DNA of 64,000 bases, from positions 62,001 through 126,000 of the forward strand of contig CASEPN010000002.1 of the NCBI GenBank assembly GCA_949289845.1, written 5' to 3'. Made by a program: the position numbers and the translations under genes. This document shows positions 51,979 through 59,939 of this stretch, one piece after another. A model generated the notes under the pieces. It did not search any database and was not told the origin of the DNA. It saw only the letters and a program-made list of their open reading frames with translations. Each line of letters opens with the position of its first letter. Position 1 is the stretch's first letter. The stretch comes from an uncultured Bacillota bacterium. GTDB taxonomy: Bacteria; Bacillota_I; Bacilli_A; RFN20; CAG-826.

Positions 51979-53175
51979 ATGCGCATCCTTTTTCTCTCCC
52001 AGTACTACCATCCCGAGAAGGTCCCGGGTTTCCGGATCGCGGAAGAGCTGGCGAGAAGAGGGCACGAGGTCACTGTCCTATGCGAGGTACCTCACTACGG
52101 CCTTGGGGAAGTTCCTCCTGAGTACAGGGAAGGAGGAATCTTCCTTGAGAACGGGGTGCGGGTCGCCCGGCTCAAGGTGTCCTTGAGGAAGAAGGGGTAT
52201 TTGTCCCTTGGGCTCAACTACCTTTCCTTCTACTTGGCCTCCCTTCGCTGGGCGAGGAAGTATCGCGGCGAGTTCGACGTCACCTACGCCTGGTCCTTGT
52301 CGCCGGTGATATACCTCGCCGCGGGAAGGCTTCTTCGGAAGAAGGCGGGGACGAAGATGCTCGTCCACGTGCTGGACTGCTGGCCGGCCTCTGTGTTCTC
52401 CGTCCTCCATCATGAGGAGAAGGGGTTCGCTTTCTCCCTTCTGAGGAAGTGGTCGGAACGCCTCTACTGCTCCGCGGACGAGATTCTCGTATCCTCCCCT
52501 TCCTTCATCCCCTATCTCCAGGATGTCTGCAGGATAGGGAACATCCCCATCTCCTACCTTCCCCAGCCGATGGACGAGGGAAAGACTGGGGAATGCCCCT
52601 CCTTCCCGAGGAAGAGGCATTCCTTCCTTTACGCGGGGAACGTGGGAAGGCTCCAGCTCGTCCCTCTCCTCATCAAGGCGATGGGCGAGATTGGAGAGGA
52701 GGATATCGACCTCCACGTGTTCGGGAACGGATCCTTGCTTTCGGAGTGTAAGTCCCTTGCCAAGGAGATGGGCCTTGGGGACAAGGTTGTCTTCCATGAG
52801 CCTATAGGGAGGGAGGCGCTCGTTGCGATCGCAAGGACGATGGACGCTTCCTTCGTTTCCTTGAGAGGAGACGGGACGGTCGTCTCCTCGACCATCCCCA
52901 ACAAGCTCATCAACTCCCTTTCCTATGGAATACCCGTGATCGGGGTAATAGGAGGGGACGGGGCTAGGGTGCTGAGAGAAGCTGGCGGAGCCTATCTCGT
53001 AGAGCCTGAGGAGAAGGCGATCGCCAAGGCGATCCGGGAGATCGCCTCCCTTAGCGAGGAAGAAAAGAAGCGGCTAGGCTCCTTGAACGAAGGCTACGCG
53101 AAGGTCCACTTCTCCTTGCAAGGATTTGTGGACGAGGTCGAACGGAAGCTTCTTTATTTGGCGGGCTGCTCCTAG
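51979..53175 (+). CDS. GT4 glycosyltransferase (WbuB/CapM-like)
   Basis: 398 aa, two Rossmann domains. N-terminus MRILFLSQYYHPEKVPGFRI with AEELARRGHEVTVL is typical of WbuB-type GT4 enzymes. The C-terminal domain has FLYAGNVGRLQ, VVFHEPIGREAL and the nucleotide-sugar motif region SSTIPNKLINSLSYGIPVIG. These enzymes transfer fucosamine or similar sugars in O-antigen or capsule synthesis; the donor here is unknown. TAAAGT lies 6 nt before the start with no ribosome site. Its stop shares the CTAG tetranucleotide with the convergent gene. Confidence 0.88.
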   Translation: MRILFLSQYYHPEKVPGFRIAEELARRGHEVTVLCEVPHYGLGEVPPEYREGGIFLENGVRVARLKVSLRKKGYLSLGLNYLSFYLASLRWARKYRGEFDVTYAWSLSPVIYLAAGRLLRKKAGTKMLVHVLDCWPASVFSVLHHEEKGFAFSLLRKWSERLYCSADEILVSSPSFIPYLQDVCRIGNIPISYLPQPMDEGKTGECPSFPRKRHSFLYAGNVGRLQLVPLLIKAMGEIGEEDIDLHVFGNGSLLSECKSLAKEMGLGDKVVFHEPIGREALVAIARTMDASFVSLRGDGTVVSSTIPNKLINSLSYGIPVIGVIGGDGARVLREAGGAYLVEPEEKAIAKAIREIASLSEEEKKRLGSLNEGYAKVHFSLQGFVDEVERKLLYLAGCS

Positions 53176-54266
53176 GCGTTCAGTGCCTCCGAGATTAGAC
53201 GTGCCGTCCTTTCGATCGAATATAGGTCACGAATCCTGAGGGAAGCGTCATTCCTATGGACATCGCGGAGGGAACCGTCGGGTTGGACGTGCTCCTCAAG
53301 CCAGGAAAGGATTCCCTCGGGGCTTCCGTCTACTAGGAAGTTGATGTCCTGAGAGACGTGCTCAAGGAAGAAGGGATGCCTTCCCGAAAGGACGGCCTTC
53401 CCGTAGGCAAGGTATTCGAACATCTTGCTGGGAATGCTCTCCGCATCGAGCTTTTCATTAGGTGTCCGCGGATTGATGAGAAGGGTCGCTTCTTTCATGA
53501 ACTCGATGTTTTCCTCCTCGGTCAGCTCGCCGAGGAATCGCACGTGCTCCTCATCTGGGCCGCGGAAAAGGATGTCCTGCCTGTGGCCGGCGAAGACAAG
53601 GTCCAGGGGAGGGTTCCCTCCATGCCTTTCGGACCAAAGGGCGTAGGCCTTCCTGAGGTTGGGGAATCCATAGGCAGGAAGAAGGACGCCTGAGTAGTAG
53701 AGATAGGGACGCTTAGGTGCAGCCTTGAAGGACGTGCCTCTCCTCTCCCGGAAGACGAATGGGATATTCAAGTGGTTTCGAAGCTCGAAGATCTCTGCCA
53801 GACGATCGTTCAAGGTGATCGCGAGCTCGCCTGTCTCCGCGTACTGTGCGATGTTCCTGCGGAACGCCCATAGGTAGGGCCCTGCCACCCCGGAAATGTT
53901 CTCCGGGTTGTCCGTGAGGATGAGAACAGGCTTCGCCTTGTGTTTGCGGCAGAGCGAAATCGCATCCTTGAACAAGGTCTGCGAAAGCCCATCGAAGAAG
54001 ATGATGTCCCCCTCTTCTGCGGGAAGGCGCGGCGTCCTTCCCGGGAGGTGACCGGAAGCGTCCAGGAATGTCCATCCAGGGACTTTCCCCATTCCTTTCG
54101 CGTACCTTGTCCTCGAGACGGCATGGAGCTCCATGAACGTGGAGATGCACTCCATCAGGCGCGAGTGGTAGTTCTGGTTGCTGGGGTTGTTGGGGGCTTC
54201 TCCCTCGTCCAGTAGACGCTTCCGTTCCTCCTCCGGGAGGGCGGTCGTCAGATAGAAGGCCTTCAT
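53172..54266 (-). CDS. Glycosyltransferase, GT4-like
   Basis: 364 aa. The N-terminal half has FYLTTALPEEERKRLLDEGE and GDIIFFDGLSQT. The C-terminal half has the donor-binding YLYYSGVLLPAYG, VRFLGELTEEENIEFM and the acid motif LDAESIPSKMFEYLAYGKAV, as in GT4 retaining enzymes. No signal peptide. It overlaps the upstream glycosyltransferase by 4 bp on the minus strand, so they are one operon. Specificity unknown. Confidence 0.85.
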   Translation of the reverse strand: MKAFYLTTALPEEERKRLLDEGEAPNNPSNQNYHSRLMECISTFMELHAVSRTRYAKGMGKVPGWTFLDASGHLPGRTPRLPAEEGDIIFFDGLSQTLFKDAISLCRKHKAKPVLILTDNPENISGVAGPYLWAFRRNIAQYAETGELAITLNDRLAEIFELRNHLNIPFVFRERRGTSFKAAPKRPYLYYSGVLLPAYGFPNLRKAYALWSERHGGNPPLDLVFAGHRQDILFRGPDEEHVRFLGELTEEENIEFMKEATLLINPRTPNEKLDAESIPSKMFEYLAYGKAVLSGRHPFFLEHVSQDINFLVDGSPEGILSWLEEHVQPDGSLRDVHRNDASLRIRDLYSIERTARLISEALNA

Positions 54267-55354
54267 TTCCTATGCTCCCTTTCCCATTCCTCAAGGATCA
54301 AGAGGAAGGAATCAAGCATCGCCTCATACGTGTTCTTGCGGGCGACCTTGAGGGCGTTTTCTCGAATTTCGTCTGCAAAACCGGCATTAAGTTGCCGAAT
54401 TATTGGTTCTTCATTCTCGAAGGAGACGACAAGCCCGTCGTTCTTCCCTTGGATGAGATGGAGCCCTGCGTTCGTGTTCGGAGAGCAGATGACCGGTGTC
54501 CCTTGCGACAGGGATTCGTTCACCGCGTGCCCGTAGATGTCCTCCTTCGTAGGGAAGAAGGAGCATTCCGAGGCGCGGAGGAGGGAAAGCGTCTCCTCGT
54601 GGGGACGGAAGCCCCCGAGGATTACGTTCGTCAGGTTGTTTTCCCTGATGAAGGTCTCGTACTCACTTTCCTGTTTTCCGTTCCCAAGGAGGAGGAGGGT
54701 GTCCTCTTTCCCCATCCGTCTCCAGAGGCGGAGGAGCGACATCAGGTTCTTCCTCGGGATGTAGTTCCCGATCGAGATGTAGAGCCTTTCCCCAGGGATG
54801 GAGAGGGAGCGCATCAAGGCGAGCCTTTCCTCCCTCGTCGCGGGGCGATTGGGAATTTCCCTCGCGTGGATCGTGCTATAGACATACTCCCGGATGGGGA
54901 TGTCCCTGCCCGCGTAGTGCCTCAGGTACTCCGAAGAGATGGGATCAGGCGAGAGGAAGGTTGCGTGGGGGCTCCGGATGAACTTCCTCTTCAAGGCCTT
55001 TCTCAGGCAGCTCTCCCTTTCCTTGATCCTGCCCCCGTTGATCAGGAAAAAATAGGGCGTCTTCGTCTTGTTCAGTTCGAGGATGCCCCGCATTTCCGCG
55101 GGCTGGGCCCAGCCGTTCATGACGACGAGGTCGTAGGAGCCTTCCCTCATCTCCTTCAGGAGGGCCTTCCCCTTCCCGCGCTTGGGAAGGAACTTCTCCA
55201 CGTAGTGCTCCCCCGTCGACTTGTAAAAGCACGGGTGCCTCCCGTCTTCCCTCTCGTTCTCGAAAACCGCAGTGAGTTCCACCTTCTGGCCTAGGAGGGA
55301 GAAGAACTGGCGCTTATAGGGCGCGGGGTGAGAGAAAACCCATAGAAGCCGCAT
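54263..55354 (-). CDS. Glycosyltransferase, GT4 family
   Basis: 363 aa. MRLLWVFSHPAPYKRQFF at the N-terminus, GERLYISIGNYIPRKN and LRLWRRMGKEDTLLLLGNG in the donor domain, NVILGGFRPHEE, and the acid motif FFPTKEDIYGHAVNESLSQG (E-x7-E type) place it in GT4. It starts the minus-strand glycosyltransferase pair. TATAAT lies 10 nt before the ATG with no ribosome site. It is divergent from ung. Confidence 0.9.
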   Translation of the reverse strand: MRLLWVFSHPAPYKRQFFSLLGQKVELTAVFENEREDGRHPCFYKSTGEHYVEKFLPKRGKGKALLKEMREGSYDLVVMNGWAQPAEMRGILELNKTKTPYFFLINGGRIKERESCLRKALKRKFIRSPHATFLSPDPISSEYLRHYAGRDIPIREYVYSTIHAREIPNRPATREERLALMRSLSIPGERLYISIGNYIPRKNLMSLLRLWRRMGKEDTLLLLGNGKQESEYETFIRENNLTNVILGGFRPHEETLSLLRASECSFFPTKEDIYGHAVNESLSQGTPVICSPNTNAGLHLIQGKNDGLVVSFENEEPIIRQLNAGFADEIRENALKVARKNTYEAMLDSFLLILEEWEREHRK

Positions 55355-55364
55355 GCAAGGAAGG

Positions 55365-55370
55365 ATTATA
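55365..55370 (-). promoter_or_regulatory. -10 box (TATAAT) of the glycosyltransferase pair
   Basis: TATAAT on the minus strand ends 10 nt before ATG 55354; a very short leader without Shine-Dalgarno is predicted. Confidence 0.5.
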
Positions 55371-55394
55371 GGGTTTTCGCCCCTTTCGGGGGAG

Positions 55395-55400
55395 TATAGT
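55395..55400 (+). promoter_or_regulatory. -10 box (TATAGT) of ung
   Basis: TATAGT ends exactly 6 nt before GTG 55407 and decides the choice of that start codon. Confidence 0.5.
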
Positions 55401-55406
55401 CAACGG

Positions 55407-56072
55407 GTGCTGAAGGATTGGGATGCGCTTTTCTCTAAGGTCCGGGAGAAAGAGTACGCGAGGACGCTCAAGGAGTTCCTGGACATGGAGTACGACCAGG
55501 AGACCGTTTATCCGCCCCGGGACATGGTGTTCCAGGCGTTTCGCTTCACCAGCCCCAAGGACCTAAAGGCGGTCATAATCGGCCAGGACCCCTACCACAA
55601 CTCCGGGGAGGCGATGGGCCTTGCCTTCTCCGTTCCTCCGGGCATCGACACCCCGCCTTCCCTCGTGAACATCTACAAGGAGATCGAAAGGGACTGCTCC
55701 GTGAAGATGGACTTCGGCAAGGGGGACCTATATTCCTGGGCGAGGCAGGGGGTGCTCCTCCTCAACGTTTACCTGACCGTGAGGGAAGGGCAGCCCCTCT
55801 CCCACAAGAGGGAGGAATACCTCCTCTTCGCAAAGGACGTTATCTCCTATATCGAGACCCTCGAGCAGCCGATCGTCTATTTCCTCTGGGGGAACTTCGC
55901 GAGGAAGTTCGCTCCCATGGTCCACCAAAAGGATAGGCTGGTCCTGGAGTCCGCCCACCCCTCGCCCCTTTCTGCCAACCGGGGCGGCTGGTTCGGACAG
56001 CATCAGTTCAGCCGGGCAAACGACTTTTTCATCGCCCATGGCGTTCCCCCGATTGATTGGCGGAACTCCTGA
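55407..56072 (+). CDS. ung: Uracil-DNA glycosylase, family 1
   Basis: 221 aa from the GTG. Motif A GQDPYHNSGEAMGLAFSVP (catalytic Asp and water-activating His), uracil-binding LLLNVYLTVREGQ and motif B HPSPLSANRG are all present. It removes uracil from DNA to start base-excision repair. An ATG 54 nt upstream is in frame, but it overlaps the -10 region; the GTG lies 6 nt after TATAGT, matching the window's leaderless pattern, and gives the normal protein length (VLKDWDALF start). Confidence 0.94.
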   Translation: MLKDWDALFSKVREKEYARTLKEFLDMEYDQETVYPPRDMVFQAFRFTSPKDLKAVIIGQDPYHNSGEAMGLAFSVPPGIDTPPSLVNIYKEIERDCSVKMDFGKGDLYSWARQGVLLLNVYLTVREGQPLSHKREEYLLFAKDVISYIETLEQPIVYFLWGNFARKFAPMVHQKDRLVLESAHPSPLSANRGGWFGQHQFSRANDFFIAHGVPPIDWRNS

Positions 56073-56075
56073 AAC

Positions 56076-56081
56076 TATAGT
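56076..56081 (+). promoter_or_regulatory. -10 box (TATAGT) for the riboswitch transcript
   Basis: TATAGT directly after the ung stop ends 6 nt before the predicted 5' end of the TPP aptamer. Confidence 0.45.
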
Positions 56082-56087
56082 CATCCC

Positions 56088-56178
56088 GTCCGGAGCTCAC
56101 CCCAGTGGGCTGAGAGGAGCCGATAGAGGCGGCTCGACGGTACCTGATCCGGGTAATGCCGGCGGAGGTAAGCGGCCC
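56088..56178 (+). promoter_or_regulatory. TPP riboswitch (THI element) with ribosome-site sequestering hairpin downstream
   Basis: The conserved aptamer cores are visible: GGGCTGAGA (56107-56115) and ACCTGATCCGGGTAATGCCG (56142-56161), with a GAGCC/GGCTC P3a hairpin between them. Fifteen nucleotides past the aptamer, GCGCCTCC (56193-56200) pairs perfectly with GGAGGCGC (56206-56213), which contains the Shine-Dalgarno of the next gene at the right distance from ATG 56219. So thiamine pyrophosphate binding is expected to block translation; only a weak T tail makes termination less likely. Confidence 0.94.
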
Positions 56179-56218
56179 CAAGGGCTATTCGCGCGCCTCC
56201 GGAAAGGAGGCGCTTTCC

Positions 56219-57328
56219 ATGGAAGCGAAATTCGAGAAGCTCGGGGCGTGGCTCCGGGAGCACCGCTGGGAGATGACCCTCGTCATCCTCGGCCTTGCAC
56301 TCCTGGGCTGGGCGATGCCCCTCTACCAAAGCGTGCCGGTCACGCTGTCCGTCCTTACGAGCGGCGAGGAGTACGCGGCCGAAGCATTGAGCGAGACACC
56401 CCTCCCCGTCTGGCTTTCCACCCTCTTCGACGGGGGGACGAACTGGACGATGGTGCTCCTGCTCATCATCATGCCGGTCCTCTCCATCCTCCTCGCCGTC
56501 GGCGGCAAGTTCCGGAAGGGCCTCATGGTAGCCTCCTCCCTCCTTTCCCTGGTGCTGGGGGTGCTTCTTCTTATCTCGCCCTCCCTTTATGACATCGGGG
56601 AATCGCTCACCCAGCTCGGGGGAGCGGAAGGCGGGCTGGCCTATTGGACGGCGACGGAGGCGATGGAGACGGAGCTCGACGCCGGGGCGATCGTCATGAT
56701 GGCCTTTAGCTTCTTCGGGGCGGCGATGTCCCTGGCCTCCGCGAGCGAAAGAGAGACCCTCTCGGTAAGGAACCTTGCCGAGATCGCCGTCATGAGCGCG
56801 CTCGCGATTGCTCTCCAGTTCATCCGCATTCCCATCGGGGAGACGGGCGGCTCGATCAACCTCGGGCTCGTGCCCCTCGCCTACCTCGCCCTCCGGCATG
56901 GCCCGGCAAAGGGCTTCGTCGCCGGCGCCTTCGTCTATGGGCTCGTCACCTGCCTGACGGACGGGTACGGGCTCTACACCTATCCTTACGACTACCTCGT
57001 CGGCTTCGGGTCGATCGCCGTCTTCGGATTCTTCCGCCCCCTCGTCTTCCCCAAGGACAAGGCTTGGACCCCGTGGGGCTTCCTCTGGATCTTGCTGGCG
57101 GCCTCCCTCCAAAGCTTCGTCCGTTTCGTCGGAGGCACCGTCTCTTCGATGGTGAACTACGGCTACGACCTATACGCCGCCTGCGCCTATAACGTCGTCT
57201 ATGTCTTCGTCACCGGCGCGGTCACCGCGGGAGTCATCCTCATCCTTTATCCCGCTCTCGGGAGGCTTGAGAAGATCCTTCCCGTGGAGAGAGGGAAAGG
57301 CGCGGAAGGAGGGCAGGCTTCCAACTAA
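56219..57328 (+). CDS. thiT: ThiT-type thiamine ECF transporter S component with extra N-terminal membrane domain
   Basis: 369 aa. The C-terminal half (about 180-355) is the ThiT-like S component: LAEIAVMSALAIALQFIRIP, GSINLGLVPLAYLALRHGP, GFVAGAFVYGLVT and DYLVGFGSIAVFGF. It should bind thiamine and work with an ECF module (not in this window). The N-terminal 170 residues add about four membrane helices in a domain not found in the usual ThiT of about 190 residues. The TPP riboswitch upstream supports the thiamine assignment. The start at ATG 56219 is eight nucleotides after GGAGG. The role of the extra domain is unknown. Confidence 0.82.
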   Translation: MEAKFEKLGAWLREHRWEMTLVILGLALLGWAMPLYQSVPVTLSVLTSGEEYAAEALSETPLPVWLSTLFDGGTNWTMVLLLIIMPVLSILLAVGGKFRKGLMVASSLLSLVLGVLLLISPSLYDIGESLTQLGGAEGGLAYWTATEAMETELDAGAIVMMAFSFFGAAMSLASASERETLSVRNLAEIAVMSALAIALQFIRIPIGETGGSINLGLVPLAYLALRHGPAKGFVAGAFVYGLVTCLTDGYGLYTYPYDYLVGFGSIAVFGFFRPLVFPKDKAWTPWGFLWILLAASLQSFVRFVGGTVSSMVNYGYDLYAACAYNVVYVFVTGAVTAGVILILYPALGRLEKILPVERGKGAEGGQASN

Positions 57329-57385
57329 ATAGGGAAGTGCGCCTCCTTTTGTGCTATCTTCCGCATAGTCGAGGAGTGTTTTCAG

Positions 57386-58603
57386 ATGATCGACGAAGAG
57401 AAGAAGGAAATTGTCTCCGCGGAGGAAGGTCCCGAACCCAAGGAAGAGGAATCCCCCATCGTGGAGGAAGTGAAGGAAGCCGCCCCGGTTTCGGAAGAAA
57501 CAGAAGGGAACGACGAAGATAAAGAGGAAAGCGAGTACACGGACGAGCACCCCTACCAGCCGACTCCCGCCCCTGCTCCGAAAGAGGAGGAAGGGGAGAA
57601 GGTCACTCTCCTGAAGGAAGGGGAGAAGAGTCCCGAGGAGCTCCGCAAGGAAATGGAGGAGAGGGAGAAGGCGGCGAGGTCCGCCCCGGCCCCGACCTTC
57701 GCCTACGAGGACGAGAGGCTCGCCCACATGGAGGAGGCGCGCGCCCTCTTCCAAAAGGAATACAAGAAAGCCAACCGTTGGAAGACCCCGATCACCATCA
57801 TCGGGATCGGCATCATCCTCGTGAGCTGGCTCGTGCCCTCCTTCATCGATTCCCTCAAGGACTATGCCTGGGTGTTCGGCCTTTGCTTCTGCGTCGTCGC
57901 GATCGCCGGGATCGCCGTCTACACCATCTTCGCGAACAAGGCCTCGAAGAAGGCGATGGACGCCTACTTCGATTCCTTCTTCAACGATTACAACGACTAC
58001 ACCTTCGGAAGCAGGGTGTCCGACCTCCGCCAGGACATCGACGCGAAGCTCGACCCCGAGGTGTTCAAGGGCGCGAACCTCTACAAGGACGTGAACCGGG
58101 TCACCTCGAGGAACTTCCTGACGTTCAACTACAAGGGAAGGTCCGTCTCCTATAGCGAGTGCGCCGCCCAGAGCGTCGACAACAAGATCGCCAAGACGGT
58201 CTTCATCGGGGACATCCTCGTCATCAACAACGGCTATACGGGGAAGGACGTCGCCATCTATCGGAAGGGGAACGCCCGCGCCCTTCCTCCTACCAACTTC
58301 AAGGCCTTCGGCGACCTTTTCGAGGACACGAGCGACATGGTCGTCTATGGCCCCAAGACGGCGAAGTCCATCCTCACCAAGCGCGTCAGGGACGCTCTCG
58401 CGAGCTTCGTCACGAACGCGACCTTCGTCGACTTCTCGATCGCCATCCTCCCCGGGAAAACCTACTTCCTCCTCGGCTACGAGGACGACCTCATGGTGCT
58501 CCCGATGAGGGATCCGATGGACCCGAAGCCCTACATGCAGCATCGGGCTGACATCCAGAAGGTGTTCGACTTCATCGACGTCCTCGACGAGACGCTGAAG
58601 TAG
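57386..58603 (+). CDS. Membrane protein with acidic N-terminus and DUF3137-like domain
   Basis: 405 aa. The first 110 residues are a highly charged, Glu- and Pro-rich disordered tail. Two helices (about 133-153 and 162-182) with a short loop follow, then a soluble cytosolic domain (about 190-405) with TFGSRVSDLRQDIDAKLDPE, FLTFNYKGRSVSYSECAAQ and FVTNATFVDFSIAIL. This two-helix plus C-terminal domain pattern matches DUF3137 proteins of Bacillota; their role is unknown. GAGGAGTG lies before ATG 57386, and TGCTATCTT upstream may be its -10. A terminator follows. Confidence 0.7.
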   Translation: MIDEEKKEIVSAEEGPEPKEEESPIVEEVKEAAPVSEETEGNDEDKEESEYTDEHPYQPTPAPAPKEEEGEKVTLLKEGEKSPEELRKEMEEREKAARSAPAPTFAYEDERLAHMEEARALFQKEYKKANRWKTPITIIGIGIILVSWLVPSFIDSLKDYAWVFGLCFCVVAIAGIAVYTIFANKASKKAMDAYFDSFFNDYNDYTFGSRVSDLRQDIDAKLDPEVFKGANLYKDVNRVTSRNFLTFNYKGRSVSYSECAAQSVDNKIAKTVFIGDILVINNGYTGKDVAIYRKGNARALPPTNFKAFGDLFEDTSDMVVYGPKTAKSILTKRVRDALASFVTNATFVDFSIAILPGKTYFLLGYEDDLMVLPMRDPMDPKPYMQHRADIQKVFDFIDVLDETLK

Positions 58604-58615
58604 AAGGAATCAGGG

Positions 58616-58641
58616 AACGCTCTCCTCCGGGGGAGCGTTTT
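58616..58641 (+). terminator. Rho-independent terminator
   Basis: AACGCTCTCC and GGGGAGCGTT form a 10-bp stem (one G-U) with loop TCCG and a TTTT tail, 13 nt after the stop codon. Confidence 0.92.
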
Positions 58642-58680
58642 CATATTCGTCTCCTATGGAGAAGTCCGCCCTCCCGTCCC

Positions 58681-58686
58681 TATAAT
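58681..58686 (+). promoter_or_regulatory. -10 box (TATAAT), leaderless start of the DUF47 gene
   Basis: A consensus TATAAT ends exactly 6 nt before ATG 58693, right after the terminator, with no ribosome site. Confidence 0.6.
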
Positions 58687-58692
58687 CAGGCC

Positions 58693-59334
58693 ATGGGTTT
58701 CCATTACGCGAGCAAGAGGAAGACCGAGTGGTACCTCCGGGGCTTCCGCGACCTCTTTTCCTTCGCCACGAAGGCGGCGAACGAAGTCGAGCTCTTCTTC
58801 AAGAGCTACCGCAAGGTGGAGCTAGGGGAGTTCCGCGCCCGGGTGCACCGCATCGAGCATGAGGCGGACGCAAGGAGGAAGGCCCTCGTCGAGAAGGCCA
58901 TGGAGGACCGCTTCCTCCCCTTCCGCAGGACGGACATCTATGAGATCGTGAACCTCATCGACGACGTTACCGACGCGATCGAGGAGATCTCGCTCCGGTG
59001 CTACCTATATGAGTTCGAGGCGCTCCCCCATGACTCCGTGGAATACATGGAGCTCAACATCGAGTGCCTGGAGAAATGCCGGGCGGTGCTCCGCCTCTTC
59101 GACAGGAAGCCCCGGAAGGAAGGGCTCCTGCCTCTCATCGAGGACGTCGCGAGGCTCGAGGAGCAGGGGGACGCGGAGTATTTGAACGACATGACGCTCC
59201 TCCACAGGAACTCGAAGGACCCTCTCTACATCATGGAGACAAGCGAGTTCTACTCGTGCCTTGAGAAGGTCTCGGACACGGCCAGGGAACTCGTCAGCTA
59301 CCTTGGCGCCATCATCTATCGGCGCGGCCGCTAG
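58693..59334 (+). CDS. DUF47 family (PhoU-like) protein
   Basis: 213 aa, all-helical. The pattern FFKSYRKVELGEFRARVHRIEHEAD followed by RTDIYEIVNLIDDVTDAIEE is the signature of DUF47/YkaA proteins, PhoU-like bundles with conserved acidic metal-binding residues (E..AD, DD..D). They are usually encoded beside a Pit-type phosphate transporter, but no such gene lies here. It may regulate phosphate or metal transport in trans. ATG 58693 directly follows a TATAAT box, so the message is probably leaderless. Confidence 0.85.
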   Translation: MGFHYASKRKTEWYLRGFRDLFSFATKAANEVELFFKSYRKVELGEFRARVHRIEHEADARRKALVEKAMEDRFLPFRRTDIYEIVNLIDDVTDAIEEISLRCYLYEFEALPHDSVEYMELNIECLEKCRAVLRLFDRKPRKEGLLPLIEDVARLEEQGDAEYLNDMTLLHRNSKDPLYIMETSEFYSCLEKVSDTARELVSYLGAIIYRRGR

Positions 59335-59341
59335 GTTGGTC

Positions 59342-59347
59342 TATAAT
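59342..59347 (+). promoter_or_regulatory. -10 box (TATAAT) before the DUF402 gene
   Basis: TATAAT lies 34 nt before ATG 59382, followed by GGAGGGAA, a conventional leadered gene in contrast to its neighbours. Confidence 0.5.
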
Positions 59348-59381
59348 CCAGGCGAGGTTCCGGAGGGAACTCGCTCTTTAT

Positions 59382-59939
59382 ATGGATGACAGGACCTATC
59401 TTTCGTTGCATCGCCCGCCCTGGCGCTGGACCAGGGTCCAGGCCTATAAGCACGACGGCAGCTTCCACCGCCAGTGGTCGCCGGCGTTCCTGACCTATGA
59501 GTGCCCTGAGTTCTGGGCCCTTTGCTCGAGGAATTCCCTCGTCACGGAAGGGGACGGGAGGAAGTGGATCACGAGGGAGAATGCGGTGTTCTACTTGTTC
59601 CGCCGTCGCTGGTTTAACGTCCTTTCCATGCGGAAGGAGGAAGGGATCGTCCACTACGTGAACATCGCCTCCCCCACCATCAAGGACGGAGGGTTCCTTC
59701 GCTACATCGACTACGACCTCGACGTGAAGCTTTACCCGGACGGGGGCATCCGCCTTCTGGACGGGAAGGAGTTTGACGTCCATATGCGCCAGTTCAACTA
59801 CCCTTCCTGGGTCGTCGAGAAGTGCCAGTCTGCGGTCAAGGAGATCGAAGAGATGATGAAGGCGGGCGATCCTCCCTTCTCCAAGGAATTCTGTGACCGG
59901 ATTTTCGAAGAGTTCGATCGGATGACGAAGGACTCATGA
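59382..59939 (+). CDS. DUF402 nucleoside tri/diphosphate phosphatase (Ntdp/UPF0374-like)
   Basis: 185 aa. The N-terminus LSLHRPPWRWTRVQAYKHDGSFHRQW is the well-conserved region of UPF0374 (Ntdp). The DUF402 core continues with ENAVFYLFRRRWFNVLSM, YVNIASPTIKDG, and the metal-binding YIDYDLDVKLYPDGG plus LLDGKEFDVH. The S. aureus and B. subtilis homologues hydrolyse nucleoside tri- and diphosphates. It ends overlapping the convergent reductase gene by 6 bp. Confidence 0.88.
   Translation: MDDRTYLSLHRPPWRWTRVQAYKHDGSFHRQWSPAFLTYECPEFWALCSRNSLVTEGDGRKWITRENAVFYLFRRRWFNVLSMRKEEGIVHYVNIASPTIKDGGFLRYIDYDLDVKLYPDGGIRLLDGKEFDVHMRQFNYPSWVVEKCQSAVKEIEEMMKAGDPPFSKEFCDRIFEEFDRMTKDS

Noticed and set aside
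55353-55406. ATG 55353 as the ung start
   Set aside because: The extra 18 residues do not match Ung and span the TATAGT box; the GTG at 55407 has the -10 spacing seen at other genes in the window.
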